A DNA stretch of 64,000 bases from Amborella trichopoda (taxonomy: Eukaryota > Streptophyta > Magnoliopsida > Amborellales > Amborellaceae). The notes under the pieces were generated by a model. It searched no databases and was not told the origin of the DNA. It saw nothing but the letters and a program-made list of their open reading frames with translations. The position numbers were made by a program, and so were the translations under genes. The stretch spans positions 2,646,783-2,710,782 of the forward strand of contig NW_006499603.1 of the NCBI RefSeq assembly GCF_000471905.2, written 5' to 3'. Within the stretch, counting starts at the first letter, position 1. The number at the start of each line of letters is the position of its first letter. Positions 1-11,366 of this stretch are shown here, in pieces.

Positions 1-630
1 CAGATCATTCATGGAAAATCATGCACGTTCTAGGGCAACACAGGGACTGTCTTGAAATTCCACAACTTGTTAGGTAGGGGAAAATTTGTCCTATTTTATA
101 ATATCTTTTAATTCAGTTAAATCCTAATTTTGATCAATCCACACATGTTTGGGCACAATTATATATATACCATGTGCCATCATTGTAAGCAAAGGCTTGA
201 AACCCTTCACAAAAGAGAATTTTTACTTATTAGAATTCCCTTTCCTTCTCATTGTTGGGTCACATTGGAGTGAGAGAGAGAGAGTAAGGAGAGAGAAACT
301 TTTTCACCGGTACCTTTAGGCTCAAGGTAAATTTTCTCTCTCTTCTTTTCTTTCTTTTTCTCCTTCTTCGTCTAAGTCTCCCTCAGAGGCCATGCACGAC
401 AGTGGTAGTGTCATGCATGCCTCTTTCCTTTCTTTTTCTCCTTCTCATGGTTTCACAGGTCACGCACAGCAATGGCAGCGCCACGTGTGATCTCCTTTCC
501 CACTTCTGATTGTTTATCTCTATCTCTCAGAGAGGCTCACAGACGACGCTGCTCATCACCCTCCGCAGAGGTATCCTCGACATCTCGATGAAGAATACAA
601 ATGGCGAAACTTATTGCCGCCAGCAGGGGC
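1..630 (+). mobile_element. Tat-lineage LTR remnant (U3 end to U5), cut by window start
   Basis: This is the downstream part of an LTR. Bases 1-200 match the promoter region of the other LTRs here (near 9800-10000, 34200-34430 and 57080-57310). The shared features are an A/T-rich block, a CATGTTTGGGCA box and a TATA stretch at 160-169. A CT/GA-rich tract follows at about 270-450, then the U5-type text that recurs at 16540-16930, with an imperfect repeat around CATGCACG. Homology to LTRs stops near 630, and sequence belonging to the gag-pol linker starts abruptly. The U5 end, primer site, leader and gag are therefore missing, most simply by an internal deletion. Open frames in this stretch look like chance products of low-complexity sequence. 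Confidence 0.8.
160..169 (+). promoter_or_regulatory. LTR TATA box
   Basis: The run ATATATATAC lies just downstream of a conserved CATGTTTGGGCA box. The same pair occurs in the other LTRs of the window, so this is the likely core promoter of the element. Transcription would start some 25-35 bases downstream. Confidence 0.6.
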
Positions 631-1549
631 AAAGTAGAAGCGAGAAGCAGTTCGCCAAGCTAAGGTTGTTCACAAGACTAGCAAGACAAATCAAGCACCA
701 CCTCAAAAAACCAGAAGCAGACAGGCACCGAGGGCTACTCATCAGAGAAACAAGACGACTCAACCGTCAGTCGAGTAGGAATTTCTCAGGCCCCTTCCCC
801 CACTACCAACTTTACTAGACTTTATCCCTGGCACAATCCTCTTTCCTTCTCCATCTCATCAATAGGACGTCCTCGAGTCATCTTCTCCTTAGAGCACGTC
901 CGATGAGGGTGACGACGCTAAAAGAACTCCCCAATTGTCTAAGCAAGGGAAAGACTTAAAATATCCCCTGCACTCGTCCAACTATGGTGATGACTAAAAA
1001 AGCTGCCCAGATCGATCTGATGAGGGGAATGACCTTAAAAGTCCCCCACTTTTTGACCCTTCTCCTTCTTTTTCTTCCACTTCTCATCTTTCTTCTCCGA
1101 TGTCTCCTGCAGGTACAACCTTCAAATGTCCATATTTCGAAGCTCTTGACAGAGAATTTGAAGGAATCAACATAAGGAGGATGCAACGAAGGCGGTTGAA
1201 AAAGGCCCTGGCCCAAGTAGCTGGATTCTTAACAGTCGTTGATGCCCGGACAGCTAAATCCAAGGCAGAGCCATCTTCTTCAAAGAAGCACAAAAATTCG
1301 AAGCCAAAGAAATCTTTGTGGTGCCCTAAGCCCGACCTCGAGCAGAAACTGAGAGAATCAAGGGGCCAAAACTTTTATTCTCAGGAGGCTTGCCACATGG
1401 TACAAGTCCATGAAGAATCAGCTGACACGGGGCAAAAACTGCCAACACCTGGGCAAAGACCGTGTGATTCATACGAGTACACTTCTTGCTTCACAATTGC
1501 TCAATCTCAATTTCCCTGAAACTTTCAAGATAAGATCCTGCAACCTGAT
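631..1549 (+). pseudogene. gag-pol linker / pol N-terminal region, copy A (broken)
   Basis: This stretch is homologous to 27170-28080 (+) in copy E, and its first part to 43621-43960 (-) in element H. It joins an LTR remnant at about 630. The longest frame, 1100-1519, gives 139 residues that are rich in Lys and Ser in the middle (SSSKKHKNSKPKK), like a linker. I see no D-[ST]-G aspartic protease motif, so the protease is lost, diverged beyond recognition, or encoded further upstream in a part missing here. Several frame changes make it non-functional. The assignment rests on position before the reverse transcriptase and on repeat copies, not on a known domain. Confidence 0.6.
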
Positions 1550-2790
1550 ATGCTTCCCACTTTTGAGGTTGACCCTTCTGCCACTCGGTTCAAGAAAGGC
1601 ACGGAAATCATGATCTACTCTGGAGCCCTATTGGAGGCAGAGATGTCCGAGTCGTGGGTCTACACACTTGAGGTTGATGAAAAGACCTCTGAAATCAATG
1701 ATGAAGAGTTGCAAGAGGCTCTAGAAGAATGGGAAGAAGGCGGTCAAGCTACTGCTGACGAGCTCGAAGAAATAAATCTAGGAGATGAAGTCGACCCTAG
1801 GCCTACCTTTATCTTGGCAAATATGTCTCCAGAAGAGAAAGAAAATTTCACTACTTTCTTGCAAGCAAACCGAGACATTTTTGCTTGGCATTACCATGAG
1901 ATGCCTAGGTTAGACTCTCAAGTCGCCGTTCATCATCTAGGCATCGATCCAACTATCAAACCCGTCAAACAGAAATCGAGAAGGTTCAGGCTCGACCTCA
2001 AGATGCAGATAGATGTCGAGGTGACCAAACGCAGACAAGCAGGCTTCATTCGTTAACTCAAGTACCCGAAATGGCTAACAAATGTTGTTCCAATCAAGAA
2101 GAAGAATGGCCAAATCAGGGTTTGCATTGACTTCCGCGACCTCAATGTCGCCTGTCTCAAGGATGACTTCCCGTTGCCATTTACCGAGATGCTCATTGAC
2201 TCTACAACTCAATGTCAAATATTTTCTTTCATGGACGGGTACTCTGGTTATAATCAGATACGGATGGCGCCCGAAGATGAGGAAGCCACTGCGTTCTTTA
2301 CTCCGAAAGGGGTCATCTGTTATGCAATGGTGCCTTTCGGATTAAAGAATGTTGGTGCTACATACTAGAGAGTAATGACAACCATCTTCAATGAATATGA
2401 TGCACAAAGAGGTGGAGTGTTTTGTCGATACTTGGTGGTAAAATCTGGAGAGAAGGATGCTCACATGAGAGACCTGGAAAAGGTATTCGAGCGACTACGC
2501 CTTCATCAGCTTGAAATGAACCCGTTGATATGTGCTTTTGGCATGCGTTAGGGAAACTTCTTGAGGTTCATTGTCAGAAATCGAGGGCTTGAAGTTGAGC
2601 TGGTCAAGATCAAGGCGATCCCAGAAATGTCGTCACCAACTACACTGTGAGAATTGCGCTCTTTTCAAGGGCAATTGGCTTACATCCGCAGGTTCATCTC
2701 AAATTTCTCAGGTCGTTGTAAACCCTTCACACACCTGTTAAAGAAGGATACCCCATTCATCTGGGATGAAGCATGTCAGGCAGCTCTTGA
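1550..2790 (+). pseudogene. pol: Reverse transcriptase domain, copy A (stops and frameshift)
   Basis: Reverse transcriptase of a Ty3/gypsy Tat element, which copies the element RNA into DNA. The first frame, 1550-2056, carries an acidic N-terminal stretch and the entry motif HHLGIDPTIKPVKQKSRRF, then stops with TAA at 2054-2056. The frame resumes with NGQIRVCIDFRDLN, then FMDGYSGYNQIRM, which holds the first catalytic Asp, and FGLKNVGATY. There it meets TAG at 2366-2368 where copy E has CAG. The catalytic box region near 2425 is frameshifted: copy E reads HVDD, whereas here only FVD remains and the second Asp is lost. A connection segment with IRRFISNFSG follows. The domain is dead but clearly recognisable. 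Confidence 0.9.
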
Positions 2791-3243
2791 TGACATCAAG
2801 TAATATTTACTCAACCCTCTAGTGCTCTCTACACTAATATTGGGAAAACCTATCATTCTATACGTGATCGCTCTTGACGAGTCACTCAGAGCATTGTTGG
2901 CATAAGACAATGACGAGGGAAAAGCGACTGCACTGTCCTATCTCAACCGCAAGATGCAAGGGGCTGAGAAGAATTATCCCCCTATTGAGAAGATGTGCTT
3001 GGGCTTTATCTTTGCAGTACAAAAACTACTCCACTACTTATTTAGTCATGAAGTGAAACTTATATCAAAATTAGATCCTGTAGAGTTTCTCATGACACGC
3101 CTGTGCCTATCAGAACATCTTGCTAAGGGGGCATTGCTGCTGATGGAATTTGACATCACATATGTCCCACAAAAGTCCATCAAGGGCCAAGCCCTAGCTG
3201 ATTTTCTCGCAGCACACCCTGTGTCAGTGGAATCTCCATTATA
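2791..3243 (+). pseudogene. pol: Ty3-type RNase H domain, copy A
   Basis: First (retroviral/Ty3-type) RNase H, which removes RNA from the RNA:DNA hybrid. The strongest part is the frame 2954-3244, which matches copy E at 29440-29710 closely: MQGAEKNYPPIEKMCLG, then HYLFSHEVKLISK and a C-terminal DITYVPQK..IKGQALADF. A stop interrupts the domain earlier, near 2907, where copy E is open. The C-terminal LADFLAAHP leads directly into the second RNase H. A domain of about 130 residues is the usual size. Confidence 0.85.
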
Positions 3244-3660
3244 AAGTGATCTCCCTGATGAAGAAGTATTTCGTGCAGAGGTTCCTCATGCATGGGAATT
3301 GTACTTCGACGGAGCCTTCCAATCAGACCGAGGAGGCGCTGGAGTGGTATTCCTAACCTCGAAAGGAGGAGTATTGCCACTTTCTTTCTCTCTCATCGAG
3401 GCTGGTTCCCATAACGAGGCAAAATATCAGGCTGTTATAATTGCGTTGGAGATAGCCTTCGATTTCGACCTAGAGCAGCTCTAGATCTATAACGACTCTG
3501 AGTTGGTTTTTCGCCAGCTCAAAGGATTATATGATGTGAGGAAAGATACTCTCAAGCCTTATCATGATACTGCAAAATCATAGATGGCCCAATTTGAGGA
3601 TGTATCATTGAGTCACATTCTTAGGAGGCTAAACTCGCAGGCGGACACATGCAAAACTCT
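3244..3660 (+). pseudogene. Second, archaeal-type RNase H domain, copy A
   Basis: The additional RNase H is typical of Tat-lineage elements. The recognisable start is WELYFDGAFQSDRGGAGVVF (catalytic Asp in YFDGA), then LPLSFSLIEAGSHNEAKYQA (catalytic Glu in NEAKYQA), and after a stop at 3482-3484 the segment NDSELVFRQLKG (catalytic Asp in NDSEL). A further stop lies near 3583, where other copies read a sense codon. The tail LSHILRRLNS is shared with copies E and F. The order RT, RNase H, second RNase H, integrase identifies the lineage. The catalytic residues survive, but the frame is broken. Confidence 0.88.
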
Positions 3661-5174
3661 GAGCTACAATTCAATTATCCTCATCAGGACCCACGCTTGT
3701 CTGGGTGGCTAAATGGAGACACATTGAACTAAGAACCGAGGTAGACGCCGATGATGAGAGAAATATCTTCCCCGATTGCCCTCCTTATCTATTCGAAACA
3801 CTTCTCTTAGCTAAAGAAGTAATTAAGACTGAACAAGAAATGGCATGGAGCCAAGGGGTTAAGGTTCGAAACTAGGAACCAGAATTCTTTGACCCAATAT
3901 GTATGGAAATTGAGCAGGTGGATGATTGGAGAGAGCCTATCACTAGTTTCCTAAAACATGGCAGCAACTCAGAAGATCGTGTCAAACACAACTATATACT
4001 TCAAATGTCTACCAAATATACCCTCCTTGAAGGAGATGCACTCTTCAAACGGTCATTTGACAGTATTCTTCTTAGATGTGTAGACGTGCAAGAGGCAAAT
4101 TAAGTGTTAGAGGTACTACACTCAAGAATCTATGGATTGCATCAGTCTGATCCCAAGCTCTATGAACGGATACGCAGGTTGGGATACTATTGGCCTTCCA
4201 TGGTTGCTGATTCTTTAAACTATGCTAAAACGTGCTAGGTGTGCCAAATACATGCTAGCCTTGTTCATCAGCCTCTAGAGCCCTTACAGTGGCATCATGG
4301 CCCTTCTCACAATGGGGTATGGAAATTGTAAGGCCTATTGACCCTCCTTTGGCAATGGTTCAAGTCTTTATCCTAGCTGCCACAGATTATTTCTCTAAGA
4401 GGGCTGAAGCGGCCCCCCCTTAAGCATGTTCTTGGGACAATAGTGACTAACTTCGTTCGACATCACATTCTATACTGGTTTGGGGTACCTGATCGAATTA
4501 TCTCGGACAGTGGCCCTCAATTTTGAAGTCATCATATTGATCCCCTGGTTAACTAGTTTGGTTTTGAGTGGAGGTACTCAACTATATACCACCCTCGGGT
4601 GAATGGCTTAGATAAGGACTTCAATAAGACTCTTTGCAATGTTTTACGAAAATTAGTTTCAAAGACAAAGAAGAACTGGCATGAGAAGCTTCGCGAAGAA
4701 CTATGAGCTTATCGTACTACTAAACAAAATGCTACTAATTTCACTCCTTATTCTCTAGTCTATGGGGGTGAAGCAGTTTTACCCCTCAAAATTCAAATCC
4801 CTTCGCTGCGATTCGCATTACATCAAGGGCTAACCGAAGATGAGAGAATCAAACTCCGGTAACAAGAATTGGATTCCCTCGATGAAAAGAGGTTAGAGGC
4901 TCAATAGAACCTCGAGCTCAACCAGGGGAGAATGAAGAGGGCTTTTGATAAGTCACTCAAGGTCCGCTCATTCGCCCGTTGCGATCTAGTTCTAGCCATC
5001 AAGAGGCCTATTATTATGCATGGCCGGCGTAAAGGGAAGTTTGAACTCAAGTGGGAAGGTCTCTTTATAGTCAAAAAGGTCTCGCCAAATGGAGCCTACA
5101 TTGTGTTACATCCTGATGGCGAGGGGGCAATGCCCCCTATCAATGGACGATGTTTAAAGAAGTACTATCCGTGA
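3661..5174 (+). pseudogene. pol: Spacer and integrase, copy A
   Basis: An acidic spacer (3661-4095) is followed by integrase, the enzyme that inserts the DNA copy. The zinc-binding HHCC region lies at about 4105-4265. The core follows with an Asp near 4320, the segment ISDSGPQF near 4500 and NGL..DFNKTLCN near 4600. The C-terminal frame 4932-5174 is intact: RMKRAFDKSLKVRSFARCD, KFELKWEGLFIVKKVS, and an end at KKYYP. Stops include TAG at 4236-4238, 4554-4556 and 4905-4907, each CAG in other copies, and TGA at 4704-4706 in place of TGG. The frame ends at TGA 5172-5174, and the 3'UTR begins there. Confidence 0.88.
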
Positions 5175-5884
5175 TGCATATTCAAGAAAAAGAGACTCAA
5201 CGTAAAGCAAGTAAGACAGTCCAAACATAGTTTAACTCTTTTTATTGTAGTAAAAAGGAATTACAAGTTACAAGCCGAAAAGCCCATTATTAGGGAAGTT
5301 ACAAGCCTCTTGCATTTGAGGAAAATAGAACAGTTAACACCACAAGGGTTGTTGTTGCATCTGAGGATAAGAGGATAGTTACAAACCATAACCCGTAGGG
5401 TTGCCCTTGCGTCTGAGGATAAGAGGATGGTTACAAGCCAAAGAAATGCTCTCATCATGAAGAAGAAGACTACCCATCAAAGAAATGCTCTCCTCATGAA
5501 GAAGAGGCAAACCCACCAAAGAGATGCCTTCCTCATGAAGAAGAAGTAGAACGACTCGGAGAGTCAACTTGAATTCATCTGACGGGTGCCAGCAAAGAGG
5601 ATGATTATAGGCCAAAAGAAGAAGCCAACCATTTTCGAGTCAACTTCAATTCATCTGACGTGTATATCAAACATACAAGGTAGACTTCTCTGGCAAGCAA
5701 CTGGCCTATGATGGAGAGCATACCCTGATCACTATGGATGCCCTTCCACAGAACAACATGGACTTCACTGTTGTACTGGAGGACTTGGCTTCCAACAGGC
5801 ATCATAAGCTAGGCTTTACCACCCGTCACCACTCATGTGAGCAACATCATGCACGTCATCATGCCCACCACAGACTGATAAGCG

Positions 5885-7060
5885 TTGTCTGAGGCTAGCG
5901 CCGGCTGCGTCTTTCAAAGGCTAGCGCCGGTTGTATTGCTAACTCCCAGAGTCGGCTGACTTGTCTGAAACCATTGTCTGCTGCCTTTCTTGAGGATCAG
6001 TGTCATCTGAGCTTTTAAAAATCTAGCGCCGGCTGCGTATCTTAAGTAAGTGCTGACTGTGTTCTTCACCACAACTGTTCACCTCCTAGTGACTCTTTGT
6101 TTCTTGCGTCCCCACAATCTTCGAGGCTCCTTGATTTTTGGCCTAATACGCTTAGTCTCCCCGATGATTGTATGACTTCCAATAGCAACTGTTCGCCTAC
6201 CCCCTAATCGTTCACTTTTAGCGACGGTCTGTATCCCTGACCCTTTGGTTTCTCTCCAGAATTCCCCTTCCGCTGTTAGAAAACCCCTGCAAACCTTCTA
6301 CAAGTTACCGTGAAACCATTACGCCTGTCGAAAAACTACTAAAGCTAGCGGAAGACCCTGGGTAGTTCACTGCTACAACTCTTGCCTCATCCTCCGTTCG
6401 CCGGAACCCTCTAGCTGGAGTTCCATGTTTCCCCGGTGAACTCCCTACAAACTCTCGCAACTCCGAAAAGTCTTATCTCCCTTCTTGTTGTCGTTTTCTT
6501 TTTCTCAACCGAATTCTGCTCCTGCGTCTCAGCAAACTCTAGCCAAATATTTCTAGAATCCCTTGTGTGCTCACCCAAGCTTTCGTTGGAATTCTCCTTC
6601 TCACTGTTGAGATTTTCACCTTTGGTGAAAAGCAGTGGAAATGGGGTTTTAACCCCTTTATATAGCCAATGCTTTCCTCAAATGCCCCTCACAAAATGGG
6701 AATGCCACTCGCTTCTTAGAAGGCCAGATAGTGATGGGTCGGGTCGGGCTTGACCCAAGGCCTGAGGAAAGTCTCATCGCCTCCTGTAAAATCCCCTTCC
6801 AACAGAAGCTCGGATACTAATCCACACCCAGCACCAACTATGCTGTCAAAACTACCCAGCTCCGACTATGTTTTCAATAACCCCAACACCGACTGTGTTT
6901 TCAGTGACACCAATGCTGGCTGTGTTCTCAACAGCCCAGAGCTGGTTGTGTTTTCAACAAATCAGCGCCAACTGAATGGTCAAGAAATAGTGTTGGTCTT
7001 TCTCAGTGCCAACTACATTTTTAAAAGGCTCAGTGTCGGCTGAGTGTTCAAGAAGTGATG
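5885..7060 (+). repeat. Degenerate GCGCCGGCTGTGTT minisatellite (two clusters)
   Basis: Short irregular units of the form AGCGCCGGCTGTGTTCTCAA recur at 5885-6075 and 6830-7060, separated by unrelated 3'UTR sequence. The same units occur in copy D at 23230-23430 and 24310-24420, in copy E at 32430-32590, and inverted in element H at about 43030-43370. This makes the cluster a family-wide 3'UTR component. The units are too diverged for a firm copy count. Confidence 0.6.
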
Positions 7061-7479
7061 TTGGCTATGCCTAGCGATGACTGTGTTCTAAAAAGTCCAT
7101 TGCTCCATACCTTATGTTAAATCTATGCTTGTATTACTACTATTATCCCCAGTGAAGTTGTGCCTTGACCATGACCTATTATACCCAGTGACTTCTCATC
7201 CCCAGTAGGAGTCATACTTGTACTACAGCTCAATATCCCTAGTGGAGTTAGGGTCATTTTTACCATTGCAGCCCCTAGTGGGTCTACCTCACACCTAGTT
7301 ACCCTGTCTTCAGGGAGTCAAGTACCATTTTTTGGCTATAAGGGGCTCGCACTTGTCTCCTTATCCCCAATGAAGTCGGCTTTCCCATTTGATCCTCTTG
7401 TAGATCTTAACTATTTTTCCCCCAGGGAGTCAAATTGTTGTCTACATGACCTATTCCCATGAAGCTTTACTTGCATGCG

Positions 7480-7870
7480 ACCCACACCTTGGTCTGTGAA
7501 GCGTGACCTCAAACTGCACAGCTTTGGTCCAGGTGCACGAACTTAAAACTGCATGGTCTAAACTATACGACCATAAACTATAGCGGAAGTCTAGCTGTAT
7601 GACCTTAAACTGGACGGTCCAAGCTATACAACTTTAAACCATAGTGAACTCCTGGCTGCATGACGATAAAGGCTTAGCATCACGGTTCGAACTATATGAC
7701 CTTAAACCGTAGCGGAGGTCTAGTTGCACGACCTTAAACTGCATGGTCCTAGTTATATGACTTGAAACTGCACAACCACAGTCCAAGCTATATGACCCTA
7801 AACCATAGTGCATGTCTTGGCCGTATGACGATAAACTGCTTTGCACAGGTCTCAGAGGCATGAACTTAAA
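7480..7870 (+). repeat. TGACCTTAAACTGCATGGTC satellite-like block, copy A
   Basis: The phrase TATATGACCTTAAACTGYA, alternating with GGTCCAAGCTATATGA, recurs roughly every 30-60 bases. The same block is found at 25020-25480, 53270-53640 and 54040-54700 on this strand, and inverted at 41070-42560, where it has expanded into a regular 35-bp array. It lies in the 3'UTR of every copy that retains that region. Confidence 0.7.
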
Positions 7871-8894
7871 CGACGGCCCGACACATGCGCACCCGCCCTT
7901 TACGACCATTTTTATACACGTCTTCCCTAACCGACATGTTCTTATGCGCGCACCACCTTCATTACCTCCCCAGTGAGTACAATCATTTCATCACCCTTCA
8001 TTATTCTCCAGTAAGTATCACCCATGCTCACATAGCGGCGAACCATCCCACCATCCACACTCGTCGTAAGCTAGTGGGTCACCATGTTTTCAGCCACCTT
8101 TCATACATCATCCATCTTTCATAGGTAGCCTCGTGTCATCGCCCCAAAGTGAGCTAAAACCACCACCATACTAACCCCTTGGCATCCACAGACTGCCATT
8201 CATCACCACTGCTGTCTAGCTATATGACCTTAAACTGTAGTTCACGTCCTGGCCGCATGACATTAAAAGGCTTCGCACAGGTCTCAGAGGCATGACCCTT
8301 AACACGCCTTCACAAAAAAAATAAAAAAATAATCGGCATGGTGTATACCTGGACAAGGGAATGCCATGAGTAAGAATGACGGGCGGGCATGGTTACGAAA
8401 CCATGAGTAAAAGAGTTCCGTGAAAATAAAAACCCGGGCATGGTGAAAGCCCAATAGGGCACCATGAAAAAACACGAAAGAATAAGGGTGGACATGACCG
8501 AAAGGTCATGGGTAAAAGAGCCCTAAATAAAAAGGAAGTTAGTGAAAACCGTCTCTACGGTGCTGCTTCTCTAGTCCATGTGAAAATCCGCAAAGGATGC
8601 TTAGGACCAATAAACAGGTTGATGCAGCGTTCGCCTCAACAGACACTCAAAAAGAAAAATCTCTGGTGTTACAATACCAGGATTCAAAAACACGAGCTTC
8701 AAGGAAAAGATTCCAACAGTATGAGTCTATTTACGAAAAGGACTTGAAGGACAGAAGATGCCCTAAGAAGGAAAGACAAGTCTCATGAAGAAGAGCATCA
8801 TTTCCAAGAGGTTACTAAACACACTCCAAAGATGCTGGAGACACCATAGGAAGGCTATGTTAGCCATGTCTTCGGACCTGTTACACGAGCCGAC

Positions 8895-11344
8895 AGAATC
8901 AGCCTCTAGCACCTCAAAATGGACTTTATAACTAGAGCTATATTTTTAGCATCTCAAATTGTTGTGGGACAACCTCCATTGGATCAGGCACGGTTGAAAA
9001 CCCCTAGGAGTCATGTTTCAACTCAAACAGAAATTCCAAGAAGAATTCATAAGTGAAAGAGTGAAATAGGAGGAGCCACATGCTATTCTCGTGCAGCCAC
9101 CCTGCAACACTACACCGTTGAAGGGACAATCACGAACAATGAATTTTGACACTCGTATCTCAGCCATCCCAAGTGGTATTGTACTCAAATTTGGTGAGCA
9201 TGTTCGTCGCTTCAAGACGAGCGATTCGATATGTGGCACGCCCCATGACGATACCCGAGTGAGAAGAAAAGCTAGAGAGAAGTTGCAGATCCATGAAGGA
9301 AGTGCAAGAAATTTAGCAGCATCATGCCTCGCTCGAGCGACAAAATCACGCCACTCGTGAGCTCGATTGACGTGAGGCCAATTCTAATACAATCATAAGG
9401 TCTTAGCCCATCTCTGACCCAAAACCCATACATGATGAACGGTCGTATTTAGCACACGGACCCGATGAACAGGCTGCAAATTCCGTTGCCAAAGCTCTTG
9501 TTTCTGACCAAAATTCCAAACTTGAAAAATCTTTGTTCGAGCATGGAAAAGAGCGGTGTTTGATGCCCCGCTATCGTAGCGGCATGCTCAGCATGATTCA
9601 GAGAAGAAAATACATAAAAAAATCTTGGAACGAGCACAGTATCGTTCCAAAGTTTCAAGATCGACTTAAAATTCAAATCACATGATCGTGCACTAAAAAC
9701 ATGATCCATGGCTTGAAGTTGGTATCAGATCATTCGCCATGACGAGCCTTACAAGAAAACAATCATCTTACGATCAACAAGGCATTAGAACAACCCCGGA
9801 TCAGCCATGCAAGATCACTCAAGTTTCAAGGCAACACATGGACTGTTTTGGAATTCCACTAATTGTTAGAAAGGGGCAAATCTGTCATTTTGCACCATAT
9901 TTTTTAATATCTTTTAATTCAATTTAATCTTAATTTACAGCAATTAGGGTTACTTTTGATCATACACCCATGTTTGGGGCAAACTTCTATATATACGTAC
10001 CATCATTGTACGAAAAAAAAAAAAAGAAGACATAGAGAAACGGACACACACATAAGAGAGAGTTTTCATTTAATACAAACTTCTCTTTCTTACCATTATT
10101 GTGTCACGCTTGAGAGAGAGAGTGAGGTGAGAGAAACTTTTGACCGGTAGCCTTAAGGTTGAGGTAAACCTTCTCTCTCTTCGTTTTCTTTTCTTCTTCT
10201 CTCTCTTCTCCCCACTCTTTTCCCTCTTCTTCATTTGAGCTCCTTGCAGAGGTTGTACACGGCAGTGGCAGTGCTGTGGTTGCCTCTCCCTTAGTCTCAC
10301 AGGTCGCGCATGGCGATGGTAGCACCATGCGTGAGTCTCCCTCCCCTTCTATTCGTCTGTCTCTTTCTTCCAGTGAAGTCAGTAGATGGCACTACCCATC
10401 GCCGCCCACAGATGTAGCTTTGACGTCTCAATGAAGAACCTAGATGGCGAGGTTTTTTTTCGCCTACAGGGGTCTTCCCCTATCGTTCGTCTAGTGTAGA
10501 CGACGATACCTATTACCGCCCGCTAGGGGCTCTGGCAACACCCATCGCCATTCACGAGCGTCCTCTGCGTGCCCGATGCTCATCACTGTTCTCCCTGCGT
10601 CCCTTGCCTATCATCGTGCGACCTAGGAGAAACTATAGTTGTTTGCCTCACCAAGAGTTAGCGCTGTCCTCAAGGGATGCGTCGTCCCCTTGCATTGTCA
10701 ACGACGATGCTTAAAGACATATGGATCTCCCCTTCTCTTTGCCGTTTCATTCTTTCCTCTTCACCCCTTTCTCTTCTCACTTGACTGAGGGTAGAATTAG
10801 CCCAGCATCGACATGCCGGCCTTTGTTTTGTTTTGAGTAGTATTGCCACCGTGCTAGTCCCGTGAATTATGTCCGCCTTGCTACCATTCCGAGTCAGTAA
10901 CTTCTGGTTGTCATTCGAGTCTCGCCCCTCCGTCAAGATGTCTTCTCTTTTCTATATTTCATCGAACCTTGCACTTCATCGCCTTCTCTTGTGAAGGTGC
11001 ATTGCCCTAGGACAAGGGTGGGTTCCTCTGACGCACTTGTCTTACAGATTAACCATAGAAGTGTTGTACATAAAAATAAGAGAACTATAGGCCAAGGGAG
11101 GTGATTCAAAACTAGATCAAGCAGTTGGGGGGACTTTCTTCGTGATCTAAGAGGGCACCCACGTGAGCCAGCCCGAGTAAGTCTTGAACCCACTTAAAAT
11201 TCCTCTCTCATTGGTTGGTATACCTGCCCTTGCCCTAGAGCAAGGTTCTGAGAGAGCGATCTCAAATCCCTAGTTCACCAGAAACCCGAGACACGTGCCA
11301 CCAGATCACATAGATTCAGAAGGCGAGATCGAGGCACCTAACCA
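8895..11344 (+). mobile_element. LTR between copy A and leader B (start deleted)
   Basis: This LTR serves as the 3' LTR of copy A and is also followed by a primer site, so it doubles as a 5' LTR. U3 homology begins near 8895 (compare 33300 and 26790). The first 300 or so bases of the LTR seen in element H are absent. It contains the GTGAGCATGTTCGTC and TTCGATATGTGGCA boxes (9195-9240), the TATA box at 9988-9996, a GA/CT tract (10090-10240), U5 with GTGATCTAAGAGGGC (11140-11155), and a terminus GAGGCACCTAACCA ending at 11344. The TG...CA form of the LTR fits this end. Open frames within it are low-complexity and are not shared with other LTRs. Confidence 0.8.
9988..9996 (+). promoter_or_regulatory. 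LTR TATA box
   Basis: CTATATATAC follows the conserved CCCATGTTTGGGGCAAAC box, as in the other LTRs. This is the likely core promoter of the element transcript. Confidence 0.6.
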
Positions 11345-11347
11345 GCT

Positions 11348-11366
11348 TGGCGACTCCACTAGGGAC
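11348..11366 (+). promoter_or_regulatory. Primer-binding site (PBS) of element B
   Basis: TGGCGACTCCACTAGGGAC starts three bases after the LTR terminus ...CTAACCA. The opening TGG pairs with the CCA end of a tRNA, and the site sits at the expected position between LTR and leader. Related sites follow the other LTR ends at 15692-15709, 47323-47341 and 60251-60270, inverted. I recall tRNA-Arg as the primer reported for Ogre/Tat elements; the match cannot be verified here without tRNA sequences. Confidence 0.75.

Larger units (their letters stand above)
5175..8894 (+). mobile_element. 3' untranslated region of copy A (about 3.7 kb, repeat-rich)
   Basis: This is the non-coding stretch between integrase and LTR. 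It is collinear in pieces with 22452-26600, 31658-33150, 51355-56035 and, inverted, 39771-43620. Parts in order: repeated GAGGATAAGAGGATGGTTAC and CTCATGAAGAAGAAG modules (5255-5560); a GCGCCGGCTGYGTT minisatellite (about 5885-6075 and again 6830-7060); a dispersed CCCCAGTGGAGT motif (7140-7460); a TGACCTTAAACTGCATGGTC satellite-like block (7480-7870); and a GGGCATGGTG..ACCATGAGTAAAA block (8330-8520). No open frame here is shared between copies. Tat-lineage elements are known for long, hypervariable 3'UTRs with tandem repeats. The boundary with the LTR is set by analogy with element H and is approximate, because the LTR start seems deleted in this copy. Confidence 0.7.

Noticed and set aside
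7634-7909. 91-residue minus-strand frame
   Set aside because: It is produced by the TGACCTTAAACTGCA satellite-like block; corresponding blocks at 25020-25480 and 53270-53640 give no matching frame.
5175-11344. A single 6-kb LTR from pol stop to PBS
   Set aside because: Element H shows LTR ends at 39770 and 50317, far from its 3'UTR start, so about 3-4 kb of this stretch is 3'UTR. Kept only as a less likely model.
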